Shown here: piece after piece, positions 1-18,155 of the stretch | Numbering within the stretch: the stretch's first letter is position 1 | Layout of the letters: each line of letters starts with the position of its first letter | Origin: Xestospongia muta | Lineage: Eukaryota; Porifera; Demospongiae; Haplosclerida; Petrosiidae | Reading direction: 5' to 3' | Assembly: GCA_963693285.1 (NCBI GenBank) | Contig: OY848922.1 | Span: 8,048,923 to 8,112,922 of the forward strand | DNA length: 64,000 bases | The notes under the pieces: generated by a model | Seen by the model: only the letters and a program-made list of their open reading frames with translations | Told to the model about the DNA's origin: nothing | Databases searched by the model: none | Translations under genes and position numbers: made by a program

Positions 1-958
1 ACTTCCTTCACAGCTAAGAATTCATCTTCATCGAGTAACTGCTCATCAACATCACCAGATAACTCCTATAGAAAAAAACAATAATTACTTTAATTGTATA
101 AAACCCCTGTAGAAAAACAATAATTACTCTAATTGTATGAAGTGCTTATAAAAACATTAGAGTTACTAGAAATCATAAAACATCTACCAGTTTTAAGAAA
201 GCATACTATCACAGGCATGACTAAAGTTATTTTATAACTTTTATCAGAATAAAGCCACAGTCATGTGATTATAGTCATGTAGCCATGTGACTATCATGTG
301 ACTTACAAGTGTAGTGGTAATGGCTCCTTTATGTTGTTGAGACTTGGCTTGCTGTGCTAGCTTCAGGACACGACTTATAACAGTTTGTAACTGTTCATGA
401 TGACAACGAAAACTGCATAGGAAAACATAATTTTGGTTAAAGTTTTGTAGTAGATATTGTAGTGAAACCTCTTTATAGTGGACACTATGGAACAGTGTCC
501 TTAATATAGAGGTGTCCTTAATATAGTGGTGTCCTCAATATAGAGGTTGTATAATACACTAAAGTATTAGTATGGGACTAGAACAAGTGTCCTTAATATT
601 CACGTTGTATAATACACTAAAGTATTAGTATAGGACTAGAACAAGTGTCCTCAATATAGAGGTTGTATAATACACTAAAGTATTAGTATGGGACTAGAAC
701 AAGTGTCCTTAATATAGAGGTTGTATAATACACTAAAGTATTAGTATGGGACTAGAACAAGTGTCCTCAATATAGAGGTTGTATAATACGCTAAAGTATT
801 AGTATGGGACTAGAACAAGCGTCCTTAATATAAGTCATAGTGCCCATAAGAGGTTCAACCACATGTACATAACATTCTAACTAAACATTCAATGCTAAAA
901 CTACATGCCCAAATGATCTACAATTCCTACATGTTATAATGTATGTAGTATGATCATT

Positions 959-1000
<42 letters not shown>

Positions 1001-3186
1001 GGTATTATTATGATGATGTCATTATTACATAATCACTCACTCCTTCATTTGTGTCAGTCGAGCCTTCAATTTTTCATGAGCCAAGTTAAATTTGAAAAGA
1101 AATTTTATTGTTTTCCTCTTAACCAACTCTCGTAAATGAGATCTAAACTTCTCAAGTTCATCCTCCCACGATTTGAACACCACAAATGCCTCACCAACAA
1201 TCTGCTCAAATTCTTGAAACGTGACTAGCATTAATTTGTGAACGCATAAAAATTTAAGAAGCTGAGAAAGAAGATCTCGAGATATCGCTTCCACTAATGC
1301 AACAGCTCTTTCAGTAGGGTAATTAGTATTACGAAGTTTTTTCAAATGCAGGAATATGCTATTGATAGAAGCTATTACAGTAGACAGTGAATCTGCTGCT
1401 AATAAATCTTTGATAGGGAAATCTTTCATTAATTGAAGATAATCATTAACACGTTCTTGAGTATCCGTCAGACCAGTGTCAGAATCAAAACTAATAGTTG
1501 TGTGGAAACGTTTTCCAGCTTTTAGTACTTCTAGTGTTAAGACAACTTCTGGACTGTCTCGTTTGTCTCGTAAACGATCGAGGGCGTGCTCCATATTCAC
1601 CCAAAAACTGATTTCTTGTAAGGCAGTCCCTGATGAGACATCTCGTTGCATTGTGGTTACCTAAAATACACAAATAACGTTATATAATAATATTTCTTAG
1701 TAAAGCTATTTAATAGTACTAGAGTATAACTGTTCTATAGTGGACTATTGCAGGATGTAGAAACGGTCTTTAGTAGAGGTGTCGTTAAAATAGAGGTTGT
1801 ATAATACACTAAAGTATTAGTATGGGACTAGAACAAGTGTCTTCAATATAGTGTCATTAGTTCAGAGTCCTTTATAAGAGGCTCTATTATGTACTTGGTG
1901 AGACTTTTCAACAAACAATATCACATGTGAAGTCTCTAAAATCAAAGACTTATTTAAAAGATGTCCCTTTAATTATGACACATTAATTAAAAGTCCAGAT
2001 AGACATTGAACTATATACACAAATACTACCTCAATAACTTAGTAAAATTCACTACATCTAATATAGATTTGTTTTAACATACCTTGCGTATTTCTCTAGT
2101 CCAAGTAGCTACTTGCTTTTGTAAAGCATTAAGAAAAGTAGGATCACCAATATGATCTCCGATATCTTCAACAACAGGACGTCGATTTTGATCAACAGCT
2201 TTTTTCACAGCCTCAACAACGATAGGATGTATCGGGAGACTTATCTCTGGTATAGCAATATTTTGTTGTAGATGAAGTAATCCCACTGCTAGTTCACTCA
2301 TGTTCTTTTGAACTGTTGAGACAAGTTTATCTCCCTCACTAGAAATAAAAATAATCTAAAAATTAGCTCCACCCACTTGCTATTTAAACCACACCCATTA
2401 TTAGCACAACAATACTAAACTTTAAAGGTCATTGATGTACTGCAATAACTCCGCCCATTATCATTACTATTACAATTCAAATAACTCCACTACATGTGAC
2501 CTTCCATAAAAGTCATTTACCCCTTTAACAAGTCAATGCCCCTTTAATTAACTACTAATAAAGTGACACTTATACACAGTCACTAATTACTACACAACAC
2601 AATCTATTCTCTTGTTAACAAATCAACTCAAGCAATGATTCCATCCTTAAAAGTTAAGCCCCGCCTACTAATTAATTCTTAATGACACTCACCTTTCATC
2701 TCTCCTCGATTGCTGCACAAATGAATTGAATAGCGGATTCATAGCGTCATGTATGTAAGCATGTAGCGTCTCAAATGGAGAGTCTTCAGAGATGGTCAAA
2801 AACCTGAGCTGGGATCGGACAGACTTATCTGACTCAATAACAGCACTACGTTTACTGAAAATGACACCCACACATCGTTGTGGCCGATAATGAACACCCA
2901 ATTGGACATCAAAGGTCGGATTAAAAGGGGCAATGTCCGATGACCCCTCCACTTCTTCCGGAGGTAAAGTGTACAGTATAGAGAGTGCATGCTCTTGGCT
3001 GTCTTCAATAAATCTTTTAAGCTTACTGTCGTTGTCTTTTAGAATCGACTGTAACGTTACAACCTCAGGGACATCTTCCTCTGTCTCTAGTAATGGTGGC
3101 ACGACTCGTAACAGGTAAGCAGCGAGTTGGCTGGTGTCTGCCGGCCGCCCGACCGCGGGAAGAGGAGTCCCTTCCTCCTCAGCCAT
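1..3186 (-). CDS. DYNC1H1: Cytoplasmic dynein 1 heavy chain, N-terminal exons (partial)
   Basis: This is the motor subunit of cytoplasmic dynein, which moves cargo to microtubule minus ends. Only the N-terminal tail (dimerisation and intermediate-chain binding) is in the window. Five exons join in frame: 3186-2693 (start ATG, MAEEEG), 2338-2083, 1660-1041, 412-307 and 65-1, which continues off the left edge. All introns are GT-AG. Strong family matches include SQLRFLTISEDSPFETLHAY in exon 1, GLLHLQQNIAIPEISLPIHP in exon 2, and SGTALQEISFWVN plus LVEAISRDL in exon 3. The ATG is the first in frame and its position relative to the family N-terminus is normal. The 413-1040 intron carries a dispersed tandem repeat. 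A second, detached fragment of a dynein heavy chain lies at 21.4-22.0 kb. Family recognition is very secure; the last small exon (65-1) is less so. Confidence 0.95.
480..835. repeat. Dispersed ~60-bp tandem repeat in dynein intron
   Basis: About five head-to-tail copies of a unit of about 60 bp containing ACACTAAAGTATTAGTATGG and ending in a GTCCT(T/C)AATATAGAGG stretch. ACTAA/TTAGT forms a small inverted repeat inside each unit. The same unit recurs in both orientations elsewhere: about 1,745-1,860, 7,905-8,000, 9,005-9,130, 11,305-11,430, 11,690-11,850, 36,800-36,850 and 48,090-48,150. It is therefore a dispersed non-coding element, possibly MITE-derived. Confidence 0.8.
959..992. repeat. 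(TA)n microsatellite
   Basis: A pure TA dinucleotide run followed by CACACACA, inside the dynein intron between exons 3 and 4. Non-coding. Confidence 0.9.
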
Positions 3187-3324
3187 AAGGTGTGTTTAGT
3201 ATTTCTTAAAACTACTCAATGTATTTCTCCCTCGTGCACAAATGACAGGAGAATACAGAGAAATGGTAAGTGCCCTGTCTTCTATAGATACCGGTACCAA
3301 GAAAGACACGAGCACAATGTGCAA

Positions 3325-3336
3325 TGCGCATGCGCA
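3325..3336. promoter_or_regulatory. NRF1-type palindromic site upstream of dynein
   Basis: The 12-mer TGCGCATGCGCA fits the NRF1 (alpha-Pal) consensus YGCGCAYGCGCR exactly. It lies about 140 bp upstream of the dynein ATG in an otherwise AT-rich stretch, where housekeeping promoters of animals often carry this site. Binding in this organism is inference. Confidence 0.5.
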
Positions 3337-3403
3337 GTAATGTTAATAAATTAATGAATATTAATAATATTATTGTAATGAATATTAATTGCTTTAAACT
3401 ACA

Positions 3404-6260
3404 TTAACTTGACACAACACACACATAACGAGAGACAACAGCTTTAGAAGGTACATCATCATAACTTATAACACTGTCTACTTCAGTTAAATTCATTTCA
3501 ACAACTGAAGTCGATGGCAATGATGTCTCAGACGATACTTGTAATATATCTTCACACGAAGCAGATACCAACATACTACGTCTGGCTGCTCTAGTGGTAA
3601 TAGGCTGTGCTATAGTAATAATACTGGTATCAACTGTAGTAGATTCCTCATTGAAAGCAATATCAGTAGGTGTTGAAGTATTTCCTGTATCACTGCTAGA
3701 ATTAACATCATTTACTTCACAATTTAGCGAATTATCTGAAGCGATTATAGAATTAAGAATAGGTCCCTCATTTAATGTAACATTATCAGTTATTGATGTA
3801 AGCTCATTGTTACATGAAGCATTAGTAACTACTGACATGTTTGTTAACATAGTAGTACTTACAACAGATGTAGTAGCAACTATAACAGGTTCTGAATCAA
3901 TGGATATATAATTATTTTCATCTTCAATTAGTCCACTATCGCTACTAATTGCATTGTTATTACTAATAACAAACAATGTTTCATTTGGCATGTGACCAGC
4001 ACTAACGTTAACATCATTATCTAATGGTACACCATTAATAGTAATGATTACTCCAGATGATGGCAGAGGTGAGTTATAACCAATAACAGCATCGTAAGGT
4101 GGTAATTCTGTATCATCATATTCTGACATATGCAAACTTACAGAGTCAGTATCATAATTTTGTAATAAAGTATCATCAGTGTCTCTGGATGAGAGCGAAC
4201 TAGAATTTTGAAAAAATACTGAATTTTCAGGTGGGACTGAAACCAGTGGTGATGTCAATGCTTCTAAATAGGATGGTGGGCCTTCGGCAATAAGAACACT
4301 ATCGGTATAAACTTGTCTTTGTGGTGTTATAGCCTCATCTACCGTCACATGTATATCTTCTCTATTTTCCTGTAGTTTAAAGACAAATGTTTAGTTTTTA
4401 GCTTCTAATTGCATCTAAAGTTTGTTTTCCTTTATCATGCACTTGATGTATACATAAACATTTGAATATGACAAACATGTTGTTGTTTTTTAAAACCCTT
4501 TCTTTGTTATTACATATAAACCAGTACAATCGTAGGTATAAAAATGTATAGCTGAACAGACCATCCCAGTTATTACCACTAATGTCAAACTCTCAAAACA
4601 CTTGATGTTGATTGTAGCTAGTATATCTTAAAGTAATATCTACTTTTGTTGTGACAATATAATGTGCTGACTCAGAAGATTTAATGTAAATGCCAACACA
4701 GCAACTGAAAAAATTTATAATTTGAATAGATTGCCATTGGCATACTCATTGGCTTAGTTTAGCTATTCTGTGATATTGTTCTAATAGATATTACTGTACA
4801 GTTTATGATGCTATAAAGATATATAAATCAAGCTTGTTATATTTAGTTCAAATAATTGATATTTTAGGTGTTTACTTTGTCACCTCTTATGTAGACATAT
4901 TTCAAAGTATGCAAGTTATATGTGCAGTATATAATGTATATATTATGGGACTTGTTATAGCACTGTACTAAAGTGTAAGGTCAGTGGTTTATATAATAAA
5001 TAATGTGTTATTGTTTTTATTTTAATGTAATATAAAGTCCATCATTTTATAGATCATAAATCTTTATTAATCTCTCTATTATAGCTGCTAAATTTAGGTT
5101 TGATTATCAAGTTTATTTAGATTTCTGCATTTTTCTATAGCATTCTATGTATGTTCTGACAGCTCTTAATCTAGCAGTCAATGACATTACCATCTTCAAA
5201 ACATTTATATATAGAACTCATTGTTTAATTATTTATAATTATAGATTTATTAAAGAGGGGCCTTCTATAATAAGAACATTAGATTACACAACTTACATCA
5301 TTATTAACTGAAGTATAGTGAGTAGGACGTTGTGTAGGATCGTCAATAGGAGTACACATTTTATACTTAAAAATACAACAATATCCACATACTATTGAAG
5401 TAATGACACACAGGATGACAGCCATTACTGATAATGAAGTTGAGAGATATATTACCAGTACCTGCTAATATAGTGAATGAGTGTATATTATGATAATACA
5501 TAGTAGTACCTTATTAGGACTTCCATCTGTAGAATACAACTGATCTGTTAATTAAAGATTATAACACATTAAAAATGATGAAAACTCTTATAAATGTCAC
5601 TTTGAATTAAGGACACACTCTATATTCTGGACACTTGTTTAGTTATATAGTAATACTTTAGTCTATTATGTTTTCACACTAAATATTCTCAGAATAAATA
5701 CCAGTATAATTCATTTATTCATTCTGCATACATCCAACTTCATTGAATTAAACTTTCGTGTACACTTTACAAATGAATTAATTATTATAACAATAAATTT
5801 GTAGATTACAAGGATGAATTGCCAGGGAATCTAGAATTTATATTGAATACTATTTACTAATAATCATTGTACTATTTCTTGGTATGTTATACAACTACAT
5901 ATCTACAAATACACAATGAGTAATTCACATTCATTCTAGACTGCACTTAATTCACCCTGTAGCTACAATTTAGTTTGCTAAAGTAACACATCCATTTTTA
6001 CAGTGTAGTAAACTATTTCTACATTAGCTGTTTTATATTCATAGAAAACATATTTAGCAACTTTTAATTTTGTATTTGTTTACATCTTTGAATATCGTTA
6101 GTTTATTAGTGTCCTAGGTTCTTGTTTCATGGCTAATAAAAAAGGCCTATCTAGATATTTCTACATTTGATAAACTACACTTACCTTCATCAGATCTTTT
6201 GTTTTCAAGCGAGTAGATAAGTGGAAGAGAATAAACTAGAACCATTATATTTAACAGCAT
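3404..6260 (-). CDS. Single-pass membrane protein with PPxY and LPxY motifs
   Basis: Four exons join in frame: 6260-6185 (ATG, hydrophobic signal-like start MLLNIMVLVYSLPLIYS), 5544-5510, 5461-5297 and 4369-3404 (stop). All introns are GT-AG and the product is 413 aa. The mature extracellular part would be only about 20 residues. A long hydrophobic helix (about residues 38-67, encoded by exon 3) is followed by CGYCC, a possible palmitoylation site, and a tail of about 340 residues rich in Ser, Thr, Asp and Val. The tail has PPSY (about 123-126) and LPPY (about 182-185), the motif types bound by WW domains of Nedd4-family E3 ligases. This suggests an adaptor or sorting role, which is inference. 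I do not recognise an orthologue. It shares a 282-bp divergent promoter region with the peptidase gene at 6,543. The exon model is moderately secure because the small exons rest on splice phase alone. Confidence 0.7.
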
Positions 6261-6542
6261 CTATGAATGAAGAATAACCATCAAAAATAACTAATTTATA
6301 TACAGTCCTGCACTTATTATTCTTCAACAATAATTTTTATATATACATCTCTTTCTTTAGCATTATAACAACATTATAAAACTCATACCTTTGAATGAGA
6401 CATCTCTCCAACTTTCAAGCTTGGCAATGAGTCAATTACTGTACGTGCAAAACTATAAAATATATACTCAATAGCGTTGTTATTGTAATTAATACTCGTA
6501 GCAGGATGGGCGTGTCACAAATGGTCAGGTGCTTAGAAAACA

Positions 6543-13230
<6,688 letters not shown>

Positions 13231-14296
13231 CGTTTTTATAATTACATTCATAAGAGGTTAAATTAAAACCTGCTACTATTATGAACAATTTTGTCTGGCT
13301 AAAAAATATAATTACTAATCATAGAATCTTTAACATAGGAGACCCCCCTATTAATTAGTGTTAATATAATTAAGGTGATAATATAATGTGTCTATTATAC
13401 CTGAACTTTGCCATATAATTCTATCATCTTAAACCATTACCTCTCGGTCCAATCTTTGTTCATATTCAATAATGTAATGATCACATTTTACTCTATAGGA
13501 CAGCCAGTCTGTTTCTATGAATTATTTAATATGACACGGCCCTTTCTATAAATATTATGTGCTCTTAATAATGTCTCATCAAAGATTCCCATATAAGAGT
13601 TTACTGCTTAAAAGATTGTTTTTGTGGTTGTAACAGCCTTCAGTTTTAGATGCCAGTAATCATATTCATAAATACCATTAATAAGATTTATAATGATCAG
13701 TTCTTGCTGTCCCTTGGAGAGAGTCAAACTAGCATTGTCATACCTGATGATAGTCCTAGCTAACAATAGCAGGGAATCCTGGATACTAAGTAATGTACTT
13801 TCAATTTATTAATACGTGATGTCTAATGTCGCAGATGATGTACTCTCAATTTATTAATATATGATGTCTAATGTCACAGATGATGAGTACATAATGTACT
13901 CTCAATACTATTAAAAATCAGTTAGTTATTTTAACAACTAACTTGTACTTTACATCAAATGACTAATGTTGTGAATTTCACACTGTACAATTTGTTAGTA
14001 TGTTATACTATTACTAAGTGACAAATTATATAGTAAGTAATTCAAATGAATTTAGATTCCATACTAACCCACTCATATAACCTAAAACTTAGTTGGTTAA
14101 AAAACATATTAAGTTTTATAGTGATATATACAACTGTTATTAATAAAATTGATACAATCTATGTGCTATTAAGTCACTATTACTATGATGTCACTATCAT
14201 AACTATCACATGATCTGGTCTCCTGACCTTACCTCTGCTGTGTCTTCTATTTCTGACTTGTTCTTGATTTATTGTCTTTAATTTAATATTTCAGCA
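13231..14296. other. Intergenic; 5' part of the TRIM-NHL duplication unit
   Basis: No gene seen. From about 13,745 onward the sequence is repeated almost base for base upstream of the TRIM genes at 18,156 and 22,908, so the promoter region was copied together with the genes. Confidence 0.8.
14186..14217 (+). promoter_or_regulatory. Conserved TRIM-NHL upstream module
   Basis: TGATGTCA (a CRE/ATF-like variant) is followed by ATCATAACTATCACATGATC with an E-box-like CACATG. The same arrangement and spacing recur at 18,045, 22,797 and 26,356, each about 90-110 bp upstream of a TRIM ATG. It also recurs at 21,015 without a TRIM gene. Conservation across copies may reflect recent duplication, function, or both. 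Confidence 0.5.
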
Positions 14297-16554
14297 ATGT
14301 CTTGTACTAGTAGTAGTGCTGCTAGTGGACCTCTTAAACATGTAAGTAGTATATTATTGATAGGATTTGATATGACTGTCTACACACTTAGGCTAATTTG
14401 AGTTCTACTTGTTGTGAAAAATGTAATCAACCTTATCGTGATCCTCGTATGCTGTCTTGTTGTCACTCCTTTTGTACTCAATGTATCCAGTCTCTTATCA
14501 ATGAAGGTACTAGGACTAACACCCTCACTTGCCCATCTTGTCACCAGACTACACCAGTACCTAATGGAGGAGTTATCTCTCTCCCTCGTAATCTTCATCT
14601 TGTCAACAAACAAGGCCACATTCTTAGCAAGATCACTTCTAATCCTCCTTCTCTATGTGACTCATGTAGTGAGGATACTTCAGTAGCATACTGTACTGAA
14701 TGTAATGAAGTAATATGCAAGAAATGTTGGACAAATCATCAATTGTTAAGTATTACTCGCAGCCATGTTATCCAAAGTTTTGAAGATTTTAAGAAAATGA
14801 GCAGAGATGAACTAACTAAACTAATTCCATCTTTTACTCATACCTGTCAAGATCACAGTGAACAGCAACTAAAGTACTATTGTCAACAATGTATTATTCC
14901 AGTGTGTATTGAATGTACCATCATCAACCACAAGGATCATATTGTCACTGATGTAAGTAAACATGTAGACAGCAATAAGGTAACAGTTAATGAGAGTATA
15001 CAAGGTTTCCAAGTAGCTCAACAACAGCTTAAGAAAGTCTTGATATCAGGAGAAGAGATAAAGGAGAAGATCAAAGTTCGTAAAAATGAGATAGATACAA
15101 TCATACATCAAACATTTGTAACTCTTCAGCAACTTTTACATGAACGTGAGGAGGCTCTGTTAGCTCAGAGTAGTGAGGTAGCTAACGCTAAAGAGGGTCG
15201 TCTCTCCCTTCAGCTGGAAGGGATCCAACATCTCTTGGAAACAATGACTTACTGTGAGAGTCTTGTAACCAGTGCTGTAGGAGAGTACAATGATGTTGAG
15301 TTACTATCAGTTGCTCACACACTACAGACCAGAGCAAAGCAACTACAACAAGAGTTCTCTAAGACATCTCTTGAAGTATGTGAGTCACCAACTATATCAG
15401 TAGATATTAATACAGATGAACTAGCTACAAAGATAGCAAATGTTGACATTACATTTAATGAGATATCTCCTAATAATACAACAGCAGTAGTACCTTTAAG
15501 AACTCAAATCAAAAAAGAATTAAATGTTAAAGTGTTATCTAGAGATAGTAAAGGGAAGAAGTTATCTAAAGGAGGTGCAATAGTGAGTGGTAGACTTGTT
15601 CCAGTTAAAGAGAAAGAGACACCAATTGAAGCTAAGAGCACAGATTGTGGTGATGGTACTTACCTTGTCTCTTTATTACCACAGCAGTTAGGTGGACATA
15701 CACTCTCTCTGACTATTAAAGACCAGTCTATAAAAGGTAGCCCATTCAATGTTTTTGTAGTCGCTTTTAAAGATTACACTACTCTCAAAAACCCAGTACA
15801 GATTATTAGTGGGATAAAGGACCCACGCTACATAGCTTTTTCTTCTAATGGTGATATGTTTGTTACTAGTAGTAGTAGCCAATGTATACATGTATATGAC
15901 AGCAGTGGAAGACAGAAAACTATTATTGGTTCATATGGAACTGGTCCTCTACAGTTTATGAATCCAATGGGAATAGCTATTAATGGAGATATAATATATG
16001 TGGTAGAGTTTGGAGGACATAGGATTCACAAGTTAACTTCAGGAGGAGAGTTTTTAAGTACCTTTGGTAGTAAAGGGTCTGGTAAAGGACAATTCATTAA
16101 TCCACGGGGTATATGTATTGGTCCTGATGGTAGGATATATATTGCTGATAGTGGTAATCATTGTATCCAGGTATTTCATAGTGATGACACTTTCTCTCAT
16201 ATTATTGACTGCAATGTATCAGATAAAAAATATCCTTATGGCCTTTCCTTTGATATCTCTGGTCTCCTTCATGTGACTTGTGTCTCTAACATAGTCGATG
16301 TCTTCACTCCAGAAGGTCAATATGTTCGTCAGTATGGTCAGTCTCATCTCTGTAATCCATATGATATAGCTATTGATTCAGCTGGTAATTCACTTGTGGT
16401 AAACAACAGCGGAAATTCTCTTTCTATTTTCGATCCACTCGGCAATTATATCCACTCAATAGGAGGGTTTAAGAATCCAGTAGGAGTAGCAGTGGCTTCC
16501 AATGGTTCAGTGTGGGTAGCTGATTATGCTAACAATAGATTAGTTAAATATTGA
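14297..16554 (+). CDS. TRIM-NHL E3 ubiquitin ligase, copy A
   Basis: Probable RING E3 ubiquitin ligase of the TRIM2/3/71 (C-VII) architecture. Exon 1 (14297-14341) encodes 15 residues (MSCTSSSAASGPLKH). A 50-nt intron (14342-14391) follows, then one long exon to 16554; the product is 735 aa. Domains: complete C3HC4 RING (about 22-66, with CCHSFC and CPSC), first B-box (about 104-141), second B-box with CQDH (about 166-203), coiled coil (about 207-350), filamin/ABP280 repeat (about 377-474), and NHL propeller (about 485-735, repeats such as GICIGPDGRIYIADSGN). The start is the exon 1 ATG, because the long exon opens without its own ATG and the intron is conserved in the paralogues. In characterised family members the propeller binds RNA or protein partners; the target here is unknown. 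Confidence 0.92.
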
Positions 16555-16587
16555 TAATTACACACTATTACTATTATATGTAGTTAG

Positions 16588-16695
16588 TTGAGCCTCGTCT
16601 TTCTCTTCAACTAGATGGGGTCTAGCATTTTTCAAGACAATGACTTATTGTCAGAGTCTTTTAACTAATACTATAGGAGGGTACAATGATATTGG
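16588..16695 (+). pseudogene. TRIM-NHL coiled-coil relic
   Basis: About 100 bp just after TRIM copy A matches the coiled-coil coding stretch of the TRIM genes (the part ending in the ACTTATTGTCAGAGTCTT-like segment). It has substitutions and an in-frame stop and no flanking TRIM sequence. It is a decayed fragment from an earlier duplication or unequal exchange. Confidence 0.75.
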
Positions 16696-18155
16696 CTATT
16701 TTTATATTTTGAATCATTCCTATATAATTTTATTAATTCATGATATACTCTGCACTGATCATTAATTTGATTTTTAATTTAATTGTTTTCAGAATCAATT
16801 TTTATAATATTTTATTATTTACTGAGTGAAAAGGATGACTACATAACATAACTAACATGTGTATGACCTATTTAGCCAGAATTCAAATGTTATTGATAGG
16901 TACTTATAAAATGGATGAAGCCTTTATAGTAAATAAGCAAAATGGTATTACATTATGAATCTATACGAAAGAGACCTGGGTGTTTGGGTAAGCTTATAGT
17001 AATGTTCATTTTTTTTGATCTTTCACCAAACAAAATAATTTTCTTTGCCAAACGTTTCAACAGTTAGTTCAACTGTCATCATCAGTGGCTACATAATAAT
17101 AAATGCATGAATGAAAAACAGTCCTATTACCTAGTGTAGAGTATAAATAGGACTGTTTTTTCATTCATGCATTTATTATTATTATGTAGCCACTGATGAT
17201 GACAGTTGAACTAACTGTTGAAACGTTTGGCTAAATAGGACTGTTTTTTCATTCATGCATTTATTATTATGTAGCTGTATTATGGTTACCAAGCCACAGT
17301 GGCAGTCCTAGCTAGCAATAGCAGGGAATCCTGGAGCCTAAGTGGAAGCCTCAGTGGATGTGAGTCACGAAAGATCGTTTGGGCAACACAACATTTTTTT
17401 TATAAATTTTAAATCAACATGTTGAGAGCAGTAATATTAATGTCACTTAACAAGGACCTATATAGCTAACTTCATTAAAAAAATCAAGTGGTATAGACTA
17501 ATTTTCCACCTTTTTTATGTAAGATTATTTAGAAGAATATATAAAATTAGAATTTCACTAAACAATAATTTATTATATACAATAATACTTATTGTATAGG
17601 CAATAAGTTGTGTATTATGTGTACTGTTTAAAATCCAGACACAAAACATTGTTTTTTATCCTTTTATTTATTATCCTCAAATTGCCTTAGAGAATGATTT
17701 TCATGATTATTAATATGTGATGTCTAATGTCACAGATGATGATGAGTACATAATGTACTCTCAATACTATTAAAAATCAGTTAGTTATTTTAACAACTAA
17801 CTTGTACTTTACATCAAATGACTAATGTTGTGAATTTCACACTGTACAATTTGTTAGTATGTTATACTATTACTAAGTGATAAATTATATAGTAAGTAAT
17901 TCAAATGAATTTAGATTCCATACTAACCCATTCATATAAGCTAAAATGTAGTTGGTTAAAAAGCATATTAAGTTTTATAGTGATATATACAAGTGTTTTT
18001 AATAAAATTGATACAATCTATGTGCTATTAAGTTACTATTACTATGATGTCACTATCATAACTATCACATGATCTGGTCTCTTGACCTTACCTCTGCTGT
18101 GTCTTCTATTTCTGACCTGTTCTTGAATTATTGTCTTTAATTTAATATTTCAGTA
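16696..18155. other. Intergenic between TRIM copies A and B
   Basis: Apart from the foldback element, no gene is seen. From about 17,460 the sequence begins a block repeated at about 22,165-22,905. This block is the 5' part of the TRIM B/C duplication unit. Confidence 0.75.
17047..17231. mobile_element. Foldback / MITE-like long inverted repeat
   Basis: Two arms of about 82-86 bp (17047-17128 and 17146-17231) are near-perfect reverse complements around a 17-nt loop. The outer ends read GCCAAACGTTTCAACAG and CTGTTGAAACGTTTGGC. A third partial copy of the inner arm follows at 17233-17277. No coding capacity. The structure suggests a non-autonomous foldback element or an extruding hairpin. Confidence 0.8.

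Noticed and set aside
3594..3911. 105-codon plus-strand frame
   Set aside because: Antisense to the well-supported tail exon of the PPxY protein.
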